DNA of 64,000 nt, taken from positions 216,845,346 to 216,909,345 of the forward strand of contig OX352772.1 of assembly GCA_947095535.1 (NCBI GenBank). Direction: 5' to 3'. A program made the position numbers and the translations under genes. The notes under the pieces are model-generated. The model made no database searches, had not been told where the DNA came from, and saw nothing but the letters and a program-made list of their open reading frames with translations. Origin of the DNA: Poecilobothrus nobilitatus (Eukaryota > Arthropoda > Insecta > Diptera > Dolichopodidae). The first letter of the stretch is position 1. Every line of letters starts with the position of its first letter. Below are positions 11,016 through 21,653 of the stretch, piece by piece.

Positions 11016-11207
11016 GTCTTAAGTAGTGTCTAGACCAATTAATTATAATTTAAAAACAAAAATAATGTAGATTCAGCATTTTTACATATTTACTGAATTT
11101 TCCATATGAACATAAATTTTTAATTTTTTAGTTAAGTTTTGTGATTAAAAAAAAATAAAAAAAAATAAAAATATACTTTTTTTTATTGGTGTTTTTTTAG
11201 CTTCTAT

Positions 11208-12952
11208 TACAACTTCAGGTGGTAGTTGACGTTACATTAGGAGGTTTATACATAACCCCTCCTTGGTTAGATTTGAAATTCTCCGGAATTTCTTTATTTA
11301 CAATTTTTATTTTCGTTTCTTTGTTTCTTAAATATAATATTACAAAAGTAATACTTATTGCTATAACTACAATAATAGATATATTTAATCTATATGAAAC
11401 GGCTTTATGATATTTTAGTTCGTTTATTTCTTTAATATTTTCAAAGTTTTTTAAAACAATATCGACAAAATTAATTGGTTATACATAGGTATAATTAAAA
11501 TTATTGTTAGGGTAAAAATATTTATCTTGAATAATTTTCTTTTGATTATAAAATATTTCATTCTCTATTTGAATTTCACAATTATAAAAATTAATAAAAT
11601 AGTTTTTATTCAATGTTAAATTTCTATCGTCACAATTTTGTATTAATAGATTTTTTTTTTGCGTTTTTTATTAATAAAGTTTCATCATCAAAAATTTCAA
11701 TTTTATGTTGTTATTATATTTAAATTTACATTTGTTATTCAAAATACAGTTTTTACTAGGTTTTAAATCTTTTAGCATAACATAATCTTAATAAGTTAAA
11801 ATTTTATTTTCAATTTCTACAGTATATTCATTATTTTCGTCAATTTCTATATATTCTTTATTAGGCAAAGGAGTGATAAGTTTTAAATCTGTTTGAATAT
11901 AATTTAGTGGAATTTTAATTGCAGTTACTATTAATTCATCTTTATAATTCATAATATCTATTTTACTTAATTTTAATTTATAAAAGTCAATTTGGTACAA
12001 TTATATTTTCTCTGCAGTTAATATGCTAGGATGTATTAAAGTATATTTAGCTGACGCAATATTGTCTTGAATTTGGTTTATCTTATTTTCTAAAAATCTT
12101 AATTTTATTATTTGATCTAAGTATAACGAATATCTTATAATTTGTTTACTGTTTTTTGTATTACATTAAAGGCTTCTTTTTTTTAATTCTGTCTTACTAT
12201 TAATTCATCTTTATAATTCATAATATCTATTTTACTTAATTTTAATTTATAAAAGTCAATTTGGTACAATTATATTTTCTCTGCAGTTAATATGCTAGGA
12301 TGTATTAAAGTATATTTAGCTGACGCAATATTGTATTGAATTTGGTTTATCTTATTTTCTAAAAATCTTAATTTTATTATTTGATCTAAATATAATGAAT
12401 ATCTTATAATTTGTTTACTGTTTTTTGTATTTCATTAAAGGCTTCTTTTTTTTTAATTCTGTCTTGTTCTATTGTCTGTTTAAGTATAGTTATAGTTTCG
12501 TTAAAATGTGAATTTATTGAGATTTGTTGATGTAGTGTAGTAATAGCGTTGTGATCGTTTTTTTCAATAATTTTTAAATGTTCTAATATTTCTTCTCGGT
12601 CTTCATCGTCGATTGTGCCGAATAACCATTTTTCAGTACTACTTATGAAATTAATTAGACCTCTCCTTTTTCTAATTTTGGTTGGCATGATAGATTCAAC
12701 TTTTGCTCTAATTGTTTTAATTTCCGCTTTTAATAAATTTTTGTTATCTATTTCTTCTTCTTGTACAGTATTTTCTATTTGTGTAAGTATATCATCTATT
12801 TCTTTTGGATTTATGATATGTAAAATCGTATTAGTTTTATTTACTATTTCTACCTGTTGGAGTTTTATTTGAATATAATCGGCTTCTTCGTAAATTGGAT
12901 TGACTTGAAGTAGACCTACCGTCAATTGTGTTGGTTGGATTATTAACAGCAA
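11208..12952 (-). pseudogene. env-like gene, frameshifted by a tandem duplication
   Basis: N-terminal part 12952-12404 (182 aa) contains a basic RKRR furin-type site followed by a glycine/hydrophobic stretch and an acidic DDEDREE motif, as in baculovirus-F-like errantivirus envelope proteins. The hydrophobic start (LLIIQPTQLTVGLL) may be part of a signal peptide. Downstream the gene passes through a 269-bp tandem duplication (not a multiple of three), then a short open stretch (12000-11788) and, near 11400-11290, a hydrophobic transmembrane-like segment with a basic cytoplasmic tail ending about 11215. Inactive. Confidence 0.75.
11925..12462. repeat. 269-bp direct tandem duplication within env
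   Basis: Copy 1 about 11925-12193, copy 2 about 12194-12462. The two differ at about four substitutions and one T in a T-run, so they are about 98 % identical by eye. The junction lies at 'gtctta/gtcttg'. The duplication lies wholly inside the element and shifts the env frame. Confidence 0.9.
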
Positions 12953-12957
12953 TATTA

Positions 12958-13835
12958 TTATGTAAAATTTAAATCTAAAATTTTTAAAGCTTTTTTAATG
13001 TTTGAATAATGCACATTTAATAAAGGCTTATGTCTATAATATGGTTCATCAATATGTCTAAGTCTCTTATAATTTCTAATAGCTCCTATTGATCTATTTT
13101 CTACATAATGTTCTCTATTAGAGTTTCTTTTATTTATAATTTGAGTTTTCATTTTATTTATATTTATTTGCAATTTATTAACATCTATACTTTCTTTAGC
13201 TTCTCTAGGTATATATTTTATTGTTAAATGTTTCCTATAGCCATCTGTATCTTCATCTCAATTGAAAGTTCCCTATCCTCAATTCCTGTTATTTTATTTA
13301 AGAGGGTTGAGTGTAGTCTCTCTATATCAGTGTGATTATTTGCTTTTGTTAGATGAGTTTCAACATTTTCACTATTTAAATACTCAATTAGATTTTCAGC
13401 TCTAAATTCATTGTCCATAATTATTTTTGCTCTCCAGTTTCGATCTGTTATACCGTATGCTAAATTTTGTTAATTTATCAATTAGTGTACAATACAATAC
13501 AACGGATGGAAAAGGATTTCTTAAAATGAAATATGTCCAAATGTATCTTTTCCGGTGTTTCTGTAAATGCAAATTTGGGTTTTATTGGTTTTCAATCATA
13601 CTTAATTTGTTGACATTTTTTCACAATTATTAATAATTAAATGAATATGATATTTTAAATTGGGAAAATAAATTTTGTCCTTTAAATTGTGGTAACATTC
13701 ATTTATTTCACTGTGCATAGATTCTTTAGTGTGGTAAAGCGATAGTTGTTTATGTAATTCTTCTTCAGTTTTTATTTTCTTTGCTCTTTTTGTAGTTCGT
13801 ATAAATTTTATTTTTGAATCGAACGAAAACATTGA
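12958..13835 (-). pseudogene. Integrase (errantivirus-like)
   Basis: Three open blocks on the minus strand. 13832-13602: zinc-binding HHCC region, with His pairs and IYFPNLKYHIHLIINNCEK. 13418-13224: catalytic core end, DNEFRAENLIEYL and KANNHTDIERLHSTL, including an Asp and the DIERxH block with the catalytic Glu. 13173-12958: C-terminal part (RNSNREHYVENRSIGAIRNY) ending just before env. The middle of the core lies in another frame at about 13600-13420. Confidence 0.8.
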
Positions 13836-14129
13836 TATTAAAATTAGTTGTATTTTATGATAATCAGTATCAGATACTTCAGAATAAATGCTTGTATATC
13901 CTTTCTTTATATAACGTTTTAAAATATCTTTAATTAAATTTTCATTTTCTAACGGATTTATTTCAATAATTCTTCTATTGTGAAATGTTATATTCTCTTC
14001 AGGACTGTATGTGTGTATGATTTGTGTTTTATATTTGTTTACGATATCCTCTTTTATTCCAATATGATCTAATTGGAAGAATGTATTGTATTATTAGATA
14101 ATTCTAAATTGGATGCTGTATCATTTTCT

Positions 14130-15363
14130 TCATTAATTTTCTTTGTATTTTCTAATCTGCTTAAATAATCAGCTACTTTATTTTCTTTACCCTGCAAATA
14201 TTCATCTCATAATTATATTCTTGAAGTTTTAACAGCCATCTTTGGTGTCTTTGTGAAAATTCTTTTCCTTCGTATTTGTTGCTTAAATATTTAATTGGGA
14301 CATGGTCTGTTATGATTTTGAACTTATTACCATATAAATAAGGCCTGAAATAATTTACTGCATACATAATTTCCAAAAACTCTTTATCTGTAGTACAATA
14401 ATTTTTTTCATGATTGTTTAGCGTTCTCGAAACATAACAAATTGGATGCCCTTGTTGAGACAACACTGCACCTATAGCATGATCTGTGGTCACAACAAAC
14501 GGTTTATCGTATTCTGGAAATTTTAAAATTGGATGTGAATTTATGCAGCTCTTTAAGTTTTCAAATGCTGCGATATACTGTGGATCATTTATATTAATTT
14601 TGTTATCTTTTTTTAAATATTGAATCATAGGATATGCAACCTTAGAATAGTCCTTGATGAATTTTCTATAAAATCCAGTTGCTCCTAAGAAACCTTTTAA
14701 TTGTTTTTCTGTTCTTGGAATTTGTAACTCTTGAATATTCTTTATTTTTTCAGGGTTAGATTTTATCCCATCCTTTGTCAAAATATGACCTAGAAATTCT
14801 GTATTTCTTTTAAGAAAACTACATTTATCCACTTGAATTTATAGATTGTGCTCTTGTAATCTCTTAAATATTTTTGTTAATGAATTCTCGTGTTCTTCTA
14901 ATCTATTCGATTAAATTAAAAATTAATTCTAGAATTTAAATCATTTCCAAATTGTTATAATTTCAAAAATTAAATAAAAATTCTTTTTAAAGAAAATTTT
15001 TTTTTTGTTTTTGTGTTTTTTTTTTTTTTTACTGTTTGTCGAAAAAATTAATATATCATCAAGATATGCAACACAAATTTGATTAATATATTCTCGAAGA
15101 ATTTCGTTCATCAATCTCTGGAACGTTTCCGGTGCATTCTTCAATCCAAATGGCATACGTACATATTCATATAGACCTGCTGCGGTAACAAAAACAGTTT
15201 TTTCAATATCTTTTTCAGCTACTAATATCTGATGGTAACCTTTGGCTAAATCTAAAGTGGTGAAATATTGGGCTTTTTCCAATTTACTTAGGTTGCTATC
15301 GATATTAGGTAAAGGATATTTATCGTCAATTGTGACCTGATTTAATCTTCTATAATCCACCAC
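14130..15363 (-). pseudogene. Reverse transcriptase and RNase H (Ty3/gypsy type)
   Basis: 15363-14941: [45 protein letters not shown] and AYLDDILIF (catalytic YLDD about 15070-15040). The frame is then lost in T-runs (14998-15030) that read as poly-Lys. 14832-14173: FLGHILTKDGIKSNPEKI, LKGFLGATGFYRKFIKDYS, RNase H start FVVTTDHAIGAVLSQ (shorter than usual after TTD, so about three residues are missing), CYVSRTLNNHEKNY, and ITDHVPIKYLSN. The RNase H tail VADYLSR follows near 14165. Resembles 17.6/297/gypsy pol. Confidence 0.9.
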
Positions 15364-15962
15364 TATTCTGAATCAATTTCTTCCATTTGATTCCTCACTC
15401 CAGTTTCATGTTTAGATGGATATCGATAAAGTTTTGAAATAATTTGTTCACTTGTTGTTGTTTTAATTTCATGCACCACTGTATTTGTGTTGATCAAAAT
15501 ATCACCTTCTTTATATAATAGTTTTCTAAATTTCGAAACTAATCTTTTAATAATATGTTTTTCTTTTTCATTTAAATGATCCAATTGTAGATTTTGAATT
15601 TCAGTTACTTCTAATACATTAACTTCTTCTTGTATAGTTTTAGTTAGGAATGGAATACTCACTCCATTGGTCATATTAATTTGTTAATTTTCTACGTTGA
15701 TATCTTTTACATTTTTTATTATCCAATCCATACCTAATAATAAATCATATGACTTGTTTAATTTCATAGCAATCCATTTCATTCTTGCATTTTTAGGATA
15801 TTTCAATTCTGTTGAACATAAGGTAGCAACAGTTCTATTAAGTTTGCTTACCTCTCCTTGATTTGTATTAATGGATATTGCAGTTGAATTTATTACAGTG
15901 AACTTAGAACTACAAACTTTATTTTCGTTTAAAATGCTTATTGTGGAGCCTGTATCTAACAA
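15363..15962 (-). pseudogene. Retroviral-type aspartic protease and pol linker
   Basis: 15962-15684 starts MLDTGSTISIL, the DTG active-site motif of retropepsins, and has LLGMDWI near its end, the second conserved block. 15674-15363 encodes the linker before RT (LLYKEGD, VHEIKTTT, LYRYPSKHE), corresponding to the usual 'VxHxIxT...IxxxxYRYP' entry of gypsy RT. A 9-base gap with a frame change separates the two. Confidence 0.8.
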
Positions 15963-16129
15963 GACTGAATATTTTTTTTTTATTCTATTGTTAAAATAGT
16001 AAAAAATTTTTTTGATCCGAGGCTAGTTTATAAAAAAATTCTCTTCAATTGTATTAGTTTCATTATTTTTACTTAAGTTATCAACATTCATTGAGCTAGT
16101 TTGTCTATTTGGATCAACTTCCATTGGTC

Positions 16130-16700
16130 TAGTTTATCTACTTTCTTGTCTGTCATTATATCTATTATAATATTAAACTGAGAAGGTCTATTTCTATTTT
16201 GATAAATGTTATCGTTTGCTCGGGATTGGAAATTATTATTATTAAATTATTATAATTGTAATTATTTTTATTATCATTCCTAAAAAAATGTTTACTTTCA
16301 CTATTTCTATTCAAATTTTTATGAGATAAATTGAGATTACTGTCATTTAAACCTATAAAACTCCTTATTATATTCCTAATTTCTGTCAAATTATTTTTCG
16401 ACATTATTGCATAAGCTAACGATTCTGAAGCAAGTTCTTTAATTTTATGAACTAACATTCCGCTAAATATATCAATTATTGTTTGGCTATCTTCAACAAA
16501 AGCAGCATATTCTGTTACATCTTATATTAATAATCTTAACTTATTATCTAAATCTTTAATACTACTTACTTTTAAAGCTCCAATTTCCCTTGTGATTGTC
16601 AGCTGGCCTTTTGATGCTCTGTAATGTTGTTTTACTTTTATTTTACAATCATTCCAATCGCTCATACTTCGATGCTAAAGGCTAAACTTTCAGTGATCTT
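16130..16700 (-). pseudogene. gag remnant of the errantivirus-like element
   Basis: Minus-strand fragments in two frames: about 16670-16500 (WNDCKIKVKQHY, then ISSIKDLDNKLR-like) and 16458-16165 (LVHKIKELASESLAYAIMS, IRSFIGLN) followed by an Asn-rich tail. The position upstream of protease and the Asn-rich, low-complexity C-terminus agree with errantivirus gag. No CCHC knuckle was seen, as is usual in that group. The N-terminal half is not recognisable. Confidence 0.55.
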
Positions 16701-17360
16701 TGATTTTTCATATGCAATTCCATTTTAAAATTGAGACTCCAAATCAATTAGTTCATTAATGGATCCTAAACTTATCTATTTTGTATACAGTATATGGAAG
16801 TTTACAAAAGAATGTATTGAGTAGGTAGTGGCTACTTAAAATAATTTGCAATAAATAAAAAAGCGAAATTTTTGGTGATTTATGGACGAGCGAGGAGTTC
16901 AACAACAGCACGTGAAGATTCCACCATATTTTTTTTCGGCTTGTTGATAAGTGAAATTTCAAATTCAATAATTTTAATTTTTTTTCTAATTTTATATTTT
17001 TTTAGTTTTTAATTAACTTCTTTAGTTTTATTTTGCATCTATTAGAAACTTTAATTTTTTAATTCAATTTTTTTTTTTTCATTCAACTTTTAATTTTGGA
17101 ACTTAATTTTAATTATATTTTGATTTCACTTGTTTTTAATTTTTAGTTTTGTTTACAATTTTGGTATTTTTATTAATATTTTTAGTTTCTTTTATTTCTT
17201 TGTTATAAATTTAGATTTAGTACAATTAACTTTTAAATTCAATTTTTATTAATTTTAATTTTGTTTTAATTTTTGATTATTATAAATTAAATTAATTTGT
17301 TTTCATTTTAAATTTTCATCAAACATTGTAAAATTAAATTAAATGTCAATAACCAGGCAC
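16701..17360. other. T-rich flank of the gypsy element (possible leader/LTR remnant)
   Basis: No coding sequence recognised. Long runs of T and TTTTA-type repeats from 16975 to 17330. By position it would be the 5' leader or 5' LTR of the minus-strand element. It continues at 18343-18721 beyond the hAT insertion, but no matching 3' LTR was found on the other side, so this is inference. Confidence 0.35.
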
Positions 17361-18334
17361 CAGTGGCGGAACTGCACAATTTGGGCCCGCCCGCGCAAAA
17401 ATAAAATATTCCCCCAATAATTTTTTTTAACAAAAACAAGTTATATATTTATTTCATATATCATATTGCAATCAAAATAAAAATAATACAAGAACGAAAC
17501 TAAAACTTAATGGACCTTGTATATTAAAATCTTTGCTCCTTGACTTCATATTGGCAAAATCAGTAATGATCCTCTTTATTTACATTTTTCCAGCCGCTTT
17601 TGCTTCAATGGAAAGTATTGAAAGATTGCTTAAACAGTCTTTACCAATGGTATTACGCAAATAATTTTTTATTATTTTCAGCTTTGAAAAAGAACGTTTA
17701 GCAGATGCGACCGTAACAAGTAGCGTGAGAAACAAAAACAATGCTGTTATCATTTGTGGAACACTTGCAGCTACAGTTGACAATTTTACTATTAAAAGTT
17801 CAGCGAATTTGCGTATAGATGATATTTTTGATATTTCATCGTGCAGCATTGCCTTTACCATAACCATTTGCAGTGGAAATTCTTTTAATATATCTTCTCT
17901 ATACTTTTGCTGTAGTGCTTCTTTATATAATTACTATATCACGTAATATTGCGTATAATTTACTATATCACGTTCCGTCATCAGCATTAATTTATTTTGA
18001 TGGATGCAGGAAAATAATTCAAGAACAGAATTAATGTAACAGAAAAATCACAAAAACTATGGTTTAAACTAGAAATTACACATCAATATTACAGATTAGC
18101 TGCAATAGAATTAGAACCATATTCACATCAACTACAAATAACTAAAACTCATGGTAGTGCTATTCAACGTTAGTTTTATAAATTTTTTATGGGCAACTAT
18201 AACTGCGAGAAAAAAGTTCCAGTGTATGTATATAAAAAATTATTGTAAATAATTTTTTTAATAATAATTTTGGGCCCCTATAGCCGGTGGTCCTCCCGCA
18301 ACGCAGGGTCCTGCGTCCACTAGTTCCGCCACTG
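17361..18334 (-). mobile_element. Internally deleted hAT transposon with terminal repeats and 8-bp TSD
   Basis: Left end CAGTGGCGGAAC, right end GTTCCGCCACTG (with CACTAGTTCCGCCACTG), so the inverted repeats match at the tips. The target duplication CCAGGCAC is perfect at 17353-17360 and 18335-18342. Length 974 bp. Eight-base duplications and CAGxG(G)CG tips are hAT hallmarks. The interior keeps only the C-terminal end of a transposase on the minus strand, so the copy is non-autonomous. G+C-rich tips (GGGCCCGCCCGCGC near 17383) contrast with the AT-rich host sequence. Clearly younger than the provirus-like DNA it sits in. Confidence 0.92.
17580..17867 (-). pseudogene. hAT transposase C-terminal (dimerisation) fragment
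   Basis: 95 residues, with LLVTVASAKRSFSKLKIIKNY and LRNTIGKDCLSNLSILSIE, the conserved hAT dimerisation block (usual consensus LxxxPvxxAxxERxFSxLkxIkxxlRsxmxxxRLxxLxxl). It ends with TAA just after KAAGKM. The zinc finger and catalytic core are absent. It resembles the zf-MYM1-like hAT group of insects by the 'TVASAKRSFSKLK' wording. Confidence 0.85.
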
Positions 18335-18342
18335 CCAGGCAC

Positions 18343-18721
18343 GCTATCCAACCTTCTTTTTCTCCTATATCAAATTTCCAAGTAACTTTCAGTAAACACA
18401 TCGTTTGCTCTTTTCTAATTTATTTAATTAGTGTTGCATTATTTCTTTTTACTAAATTTTTATCATATACAAGTGGGAAAAAGAAATGTATATGATATAA
18501 GGAGGTTTGTGTCTATGCTATTTAAGTGGTGAATATGGTAGATTATTTCTTGTGTATGATAAGGTACTAAAAGCTGTCATACCTCGAATTTCGTTTGTCA
18601 TATTCGCCACTTATTTGGTTTTTTTTTTTTAGTTTGGGTAAATTTTATTTAAATTTCGAATTTTATTTTTGTTTTATTTTTATTTTTTTAATTTTAACTT
18701 TAATTAATTTTTTCCAGTCCC
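18343..18721. other. AT-rich sequence between hAT and non-LTR element
   Basis: Continuation of the sequence split by the hAT. Two related segments occur, 'ttaagtggtgaatatgg' near 18520 and, inverted, 'catattcgccacttat' near 18600, giving an inverted-repeat look over about 100 bp. On the minus strand the right one reads AGTGGCGAATATGAC, similar in style to the AGTGACATATT start of 17.6/297-type LTRs, so an LTR edge is possible but unproven. Confidence 0.3.
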
Positions 18722-20580
18722 ATTTCGTTGCAAATTGTAATAATGTCCGTCAACTTTACACTTAACTTTTGTAATATTAGAGGTTTACGTTTAGCGAGCA
18801 ATTTCCAATCAGTTGAAGCTCACCTACACTCAGAAAGACCAGCTATATTAGCCCTAAGCGAAACTCAGGCTATATGCGATGATACTAATTATAGTCCCTT
18901 TATATATACGTTCCGACGTAGCTTTCAACTCGCTTCTCGATATTAAAAGCTTCAAGCCAATTTTCCATTATCTTTGGGTGAAACTACAAGTTGAAAAACC
19001 TATAATCTTTTTCTGTTTTATTTACAGATCTCCCCAGGCCAACGAGCTAGAAACAATTGTGGTCATTGAAAAACTATCCGACGATATTAATAAATTTTTG
19101 GAAAAAAATCCAGAATGTGAGATAGCCGTCGCCGGGGATTTTAATGTCCATAACAAAAACTGGCTCCATTTCTATAGTTACAACTCACCGGAAGGCAGGC
19201 AAGTTGAACTATTTTCAAACTTATCCCAACTTTCTCAATTTGTTAAGAGCCCTACTAGAATTCCAGACCATGACAATCACAACGAGCATCTTTTGGATCT
19301 GCCTGACACCAAATCCAGAAAAATATAATATATAAAATATATATTTCTGTTAGCTCTCCAATTTCCCGCTCTGATCATTGCCTTGTTAAAACAAGCTTTG
19401 CAACAAAACCATCGGCCAATCAAAATCATATTCCTAAAAGACTAGTTTGGCTCTATAACAGGGCTGACTGGGTTGGTGTGAACAGTTTTTTGGCTGATTT
19501 TGATTGATTTAAACGTTGACTTTGCTACAGATGCTATTAGTAAAATAATTATGCTAGGTATGAAACTCTTCATACCCAGCTTTTTTAAACCGTTTAAACC
19601 AAGTTCCAAGCCATGGTTTAATGAGATCTGTAGAAAAGCTATTGAATCTAAAGAGAAGCATTTTAAAAAGTGCAAGACCAATGTATCTGAGTCCTCACTT
19701 GCGGGCTATAAAGCGGCTAGGAACAATTACAAGATAATTATCAATCAGCAAAAGTTTCTTTATAACCAAAGGTTGAGACAGAAAATAATTAATCTCCCTC
19801 ACTGCAATCGCTCCTTTTGGACTTTTGCAAAAAGCGTAAAGAACAACTTTTGTGGATCATCGTTTCCTCCTCTGATTGATATCGGCAACTTTATCATTTC
19901 CGATTCTATTGATAAAGCTAATTTGTTCGCAAAAATTTTTGCAGCAAATTCTACACTCCCTCCTACAACTCAATTATCTCCAGTATACCCTTCTGTTGAT
20001 CCTACTAAGGTTAAAATTCTTCAAAGGGTATAAGGGTAAGGTTAAGGTTAAAATTCTTCAGGTCACCTGCTGTAGTAAAAGTGCTATCGAATCCGAATGT
20101 TAGAAAGTCCACTGGTCCTGATGGAATTCCAGCTATTGTTCTCAAACATATGGCCTCCCATTTCGAAACCTCTGCGCACTCAATAAGTTTCTTTTTTCTT
20201 TTCGCACTCAATAAGTTTAAAAAGGGAAATTATGGCTAGTTCAGTTAACCACAACCTAGCGAAAATAGCTGATTGGGGTGTTAAAAACAGAGTTGAGTTC
20301 AACAGTTCCAAAACTCAAATATATTCGACCTAAGATGGAGTATAATTCTCACATATGGGTTGGCGCTGCTCAAACATCATTAGGTTACCTGGACAAAATC
20401 CAAAATCGCGCCTTACGCCTGATTGGCGACCCGACTGTTCAGGCTACCTTTACTCCTCTTAACTCACGTCGAAATATTGGAGCTTTGTTTCTCTTTTATA
20501 GATATCTTGTAGGTAATGACGCTTGTTCTATTGAATTGAAATCAATAATGCCTCCACTTAAACAATTCCAACAAATGTAA
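18722..20580 (+). mobile_element. Jockey/CR1-like non-LTR element, copy c (EN plus RT ends, RT core deleted)
   Basis: Best 5' part of this family. 18743-18946 encodes the EN start (LNFCNIRGLRLASNFQSVEA, LALSETQ). 18879-19328, in another frame, has IFFCFIYRSPQ, IAVAGDFNVHNKNWL (catalytic GDFN block), and the C-terminal SDHCLV follows near 19368. 19500-20033 is the EN-RT linker (KPWFNEICRKAIESKEK). Near 20100 KSTGPDGIPAIVLK opens the RT, but at about 20220 the sequence jumps to the RT C-terminus (LAKIADWG, then 20278-20580 with YIRPKMEYNSHIW, LGYLDKIQNRALRLIGDP). Palm motifs including FADD are missing. Two small duplications flank the jump (17 bp, 16 bp). Confidence 0.85.
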
Positions 20581-21653
20581 TAACACCAATGTAATATATT
20601 TTATTTATCAAATAACCGCCTAACTTTTTTTGAGTTTTTTTACTGACCGACTTTTTATTTTTAATTTTTATTAACATGTTATAACATAATTTTAATAACT
20701 TAAATGATTGATCAAATTTCAACTAAAATACTAATAATTTGCAATAGCTGACTTACATTGAACGGGGGAACTTCAATGTATTGCTTAGCTTTTCAATTTT
20801 GTTACATGTCTAAAAAAACAAAACGGGGACTCTTCTATATGGGTCGCTCGAGCTTTTAAGATAAAGTCATCACATAACGGTACTTTATGATGTTACGGTT
20901 CCGAATATAATAGCCATTAGTGGCGGGTTTGCCATCTAGCCGCGGAAAAATGCATTACAAAATTTTCTTAACATTTTGTACTATTTTAATTAAACTGTTA
21001 TATTTTTTCCATAAGACTATAAACTGGAACCATATTCTACAATACTGTAGAGCATAATACTGTCCTTATACATCTTGTTTCAGCATAATCGCTTCTACCA
21101 TTTCTAAGATATTGCAGTTGAAAGTGGGAATTTAAAAAAAAAATTTTAACTTTCAAAAAAATCACTATACATGTGAAATTTTTAAAGATATTCTATATTT
21201 ATTATTACACAGGGTGTTATATATTATATGCAGGATATTTCCGACTCGATGGTCTTTCTTAAAATGGGTGTTCGGTCATGTCGAGACGAACAAAAAAAGT
21301 TGTATTGGAGGGAGGTTTATTCTGGACCTTTTCAAGATATGAGGGGTTAAAGATGTTTCAGCGACTTTTTTAGCTTGATATAGAGGGAGATCTATATATA
21401 GATAGAGGGAGATAAAAAAAATGCGTTTTGTAGAGTAAGTTTTCAGCTTTAATTTTTGTGTGCTAATGATTCCCATATCATAACAATTACCAAGTTATGA
21501 CGGTTCAAAATTATTTAAAATGACAAAATTATGTTTTAAACTCAATTTTAGAAGTGCTTCATCTTTTTGATACTAATTATATAAATGAGTGAGTGAGTGG
21601 TTTCAAGCATTTGTTAGAAGCAGCTTTATATATATATATAATAATAATAATAA
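20581..21653. other. Unassigned AT-rich sequence with short repeats
   Basis: No convincing gene. Contains 'acagggtgttat' near 21210, a common style of transposon end, a small palindrome AGATCTATATATAGAT near 21389-21404 flanked by 'agagggaga' repeats, and a (TA)n/(ATA)n run at about 21628-21653. Probably an old non-coding transposon but not assignable by eye. Confidence 0.35.

Larger units (their letters stand above)
11208..16700 (-). mobile_element. Errantivirus-like Ty3/gypsy element (gag-pol-env), LTRs not identified
   Basis: Minus-strand order from right to left: gag remnant (16700-16130), protease (15962-15684), RT and RNase H (15363-14173), integrase (13832-12958), env (12952-11208). 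Presence of an env gene after integrase is the hallmark of insect errantiviruses, old proviral copies of which are common in fly genomes. Every gene is frameshifted. No LTR pair could be matched: the left flank (11016-11207) is plain AT-rich DNA joined to another TE, and the right flank is T-rich and carries a hAT insertion. Confidence 0.85.
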
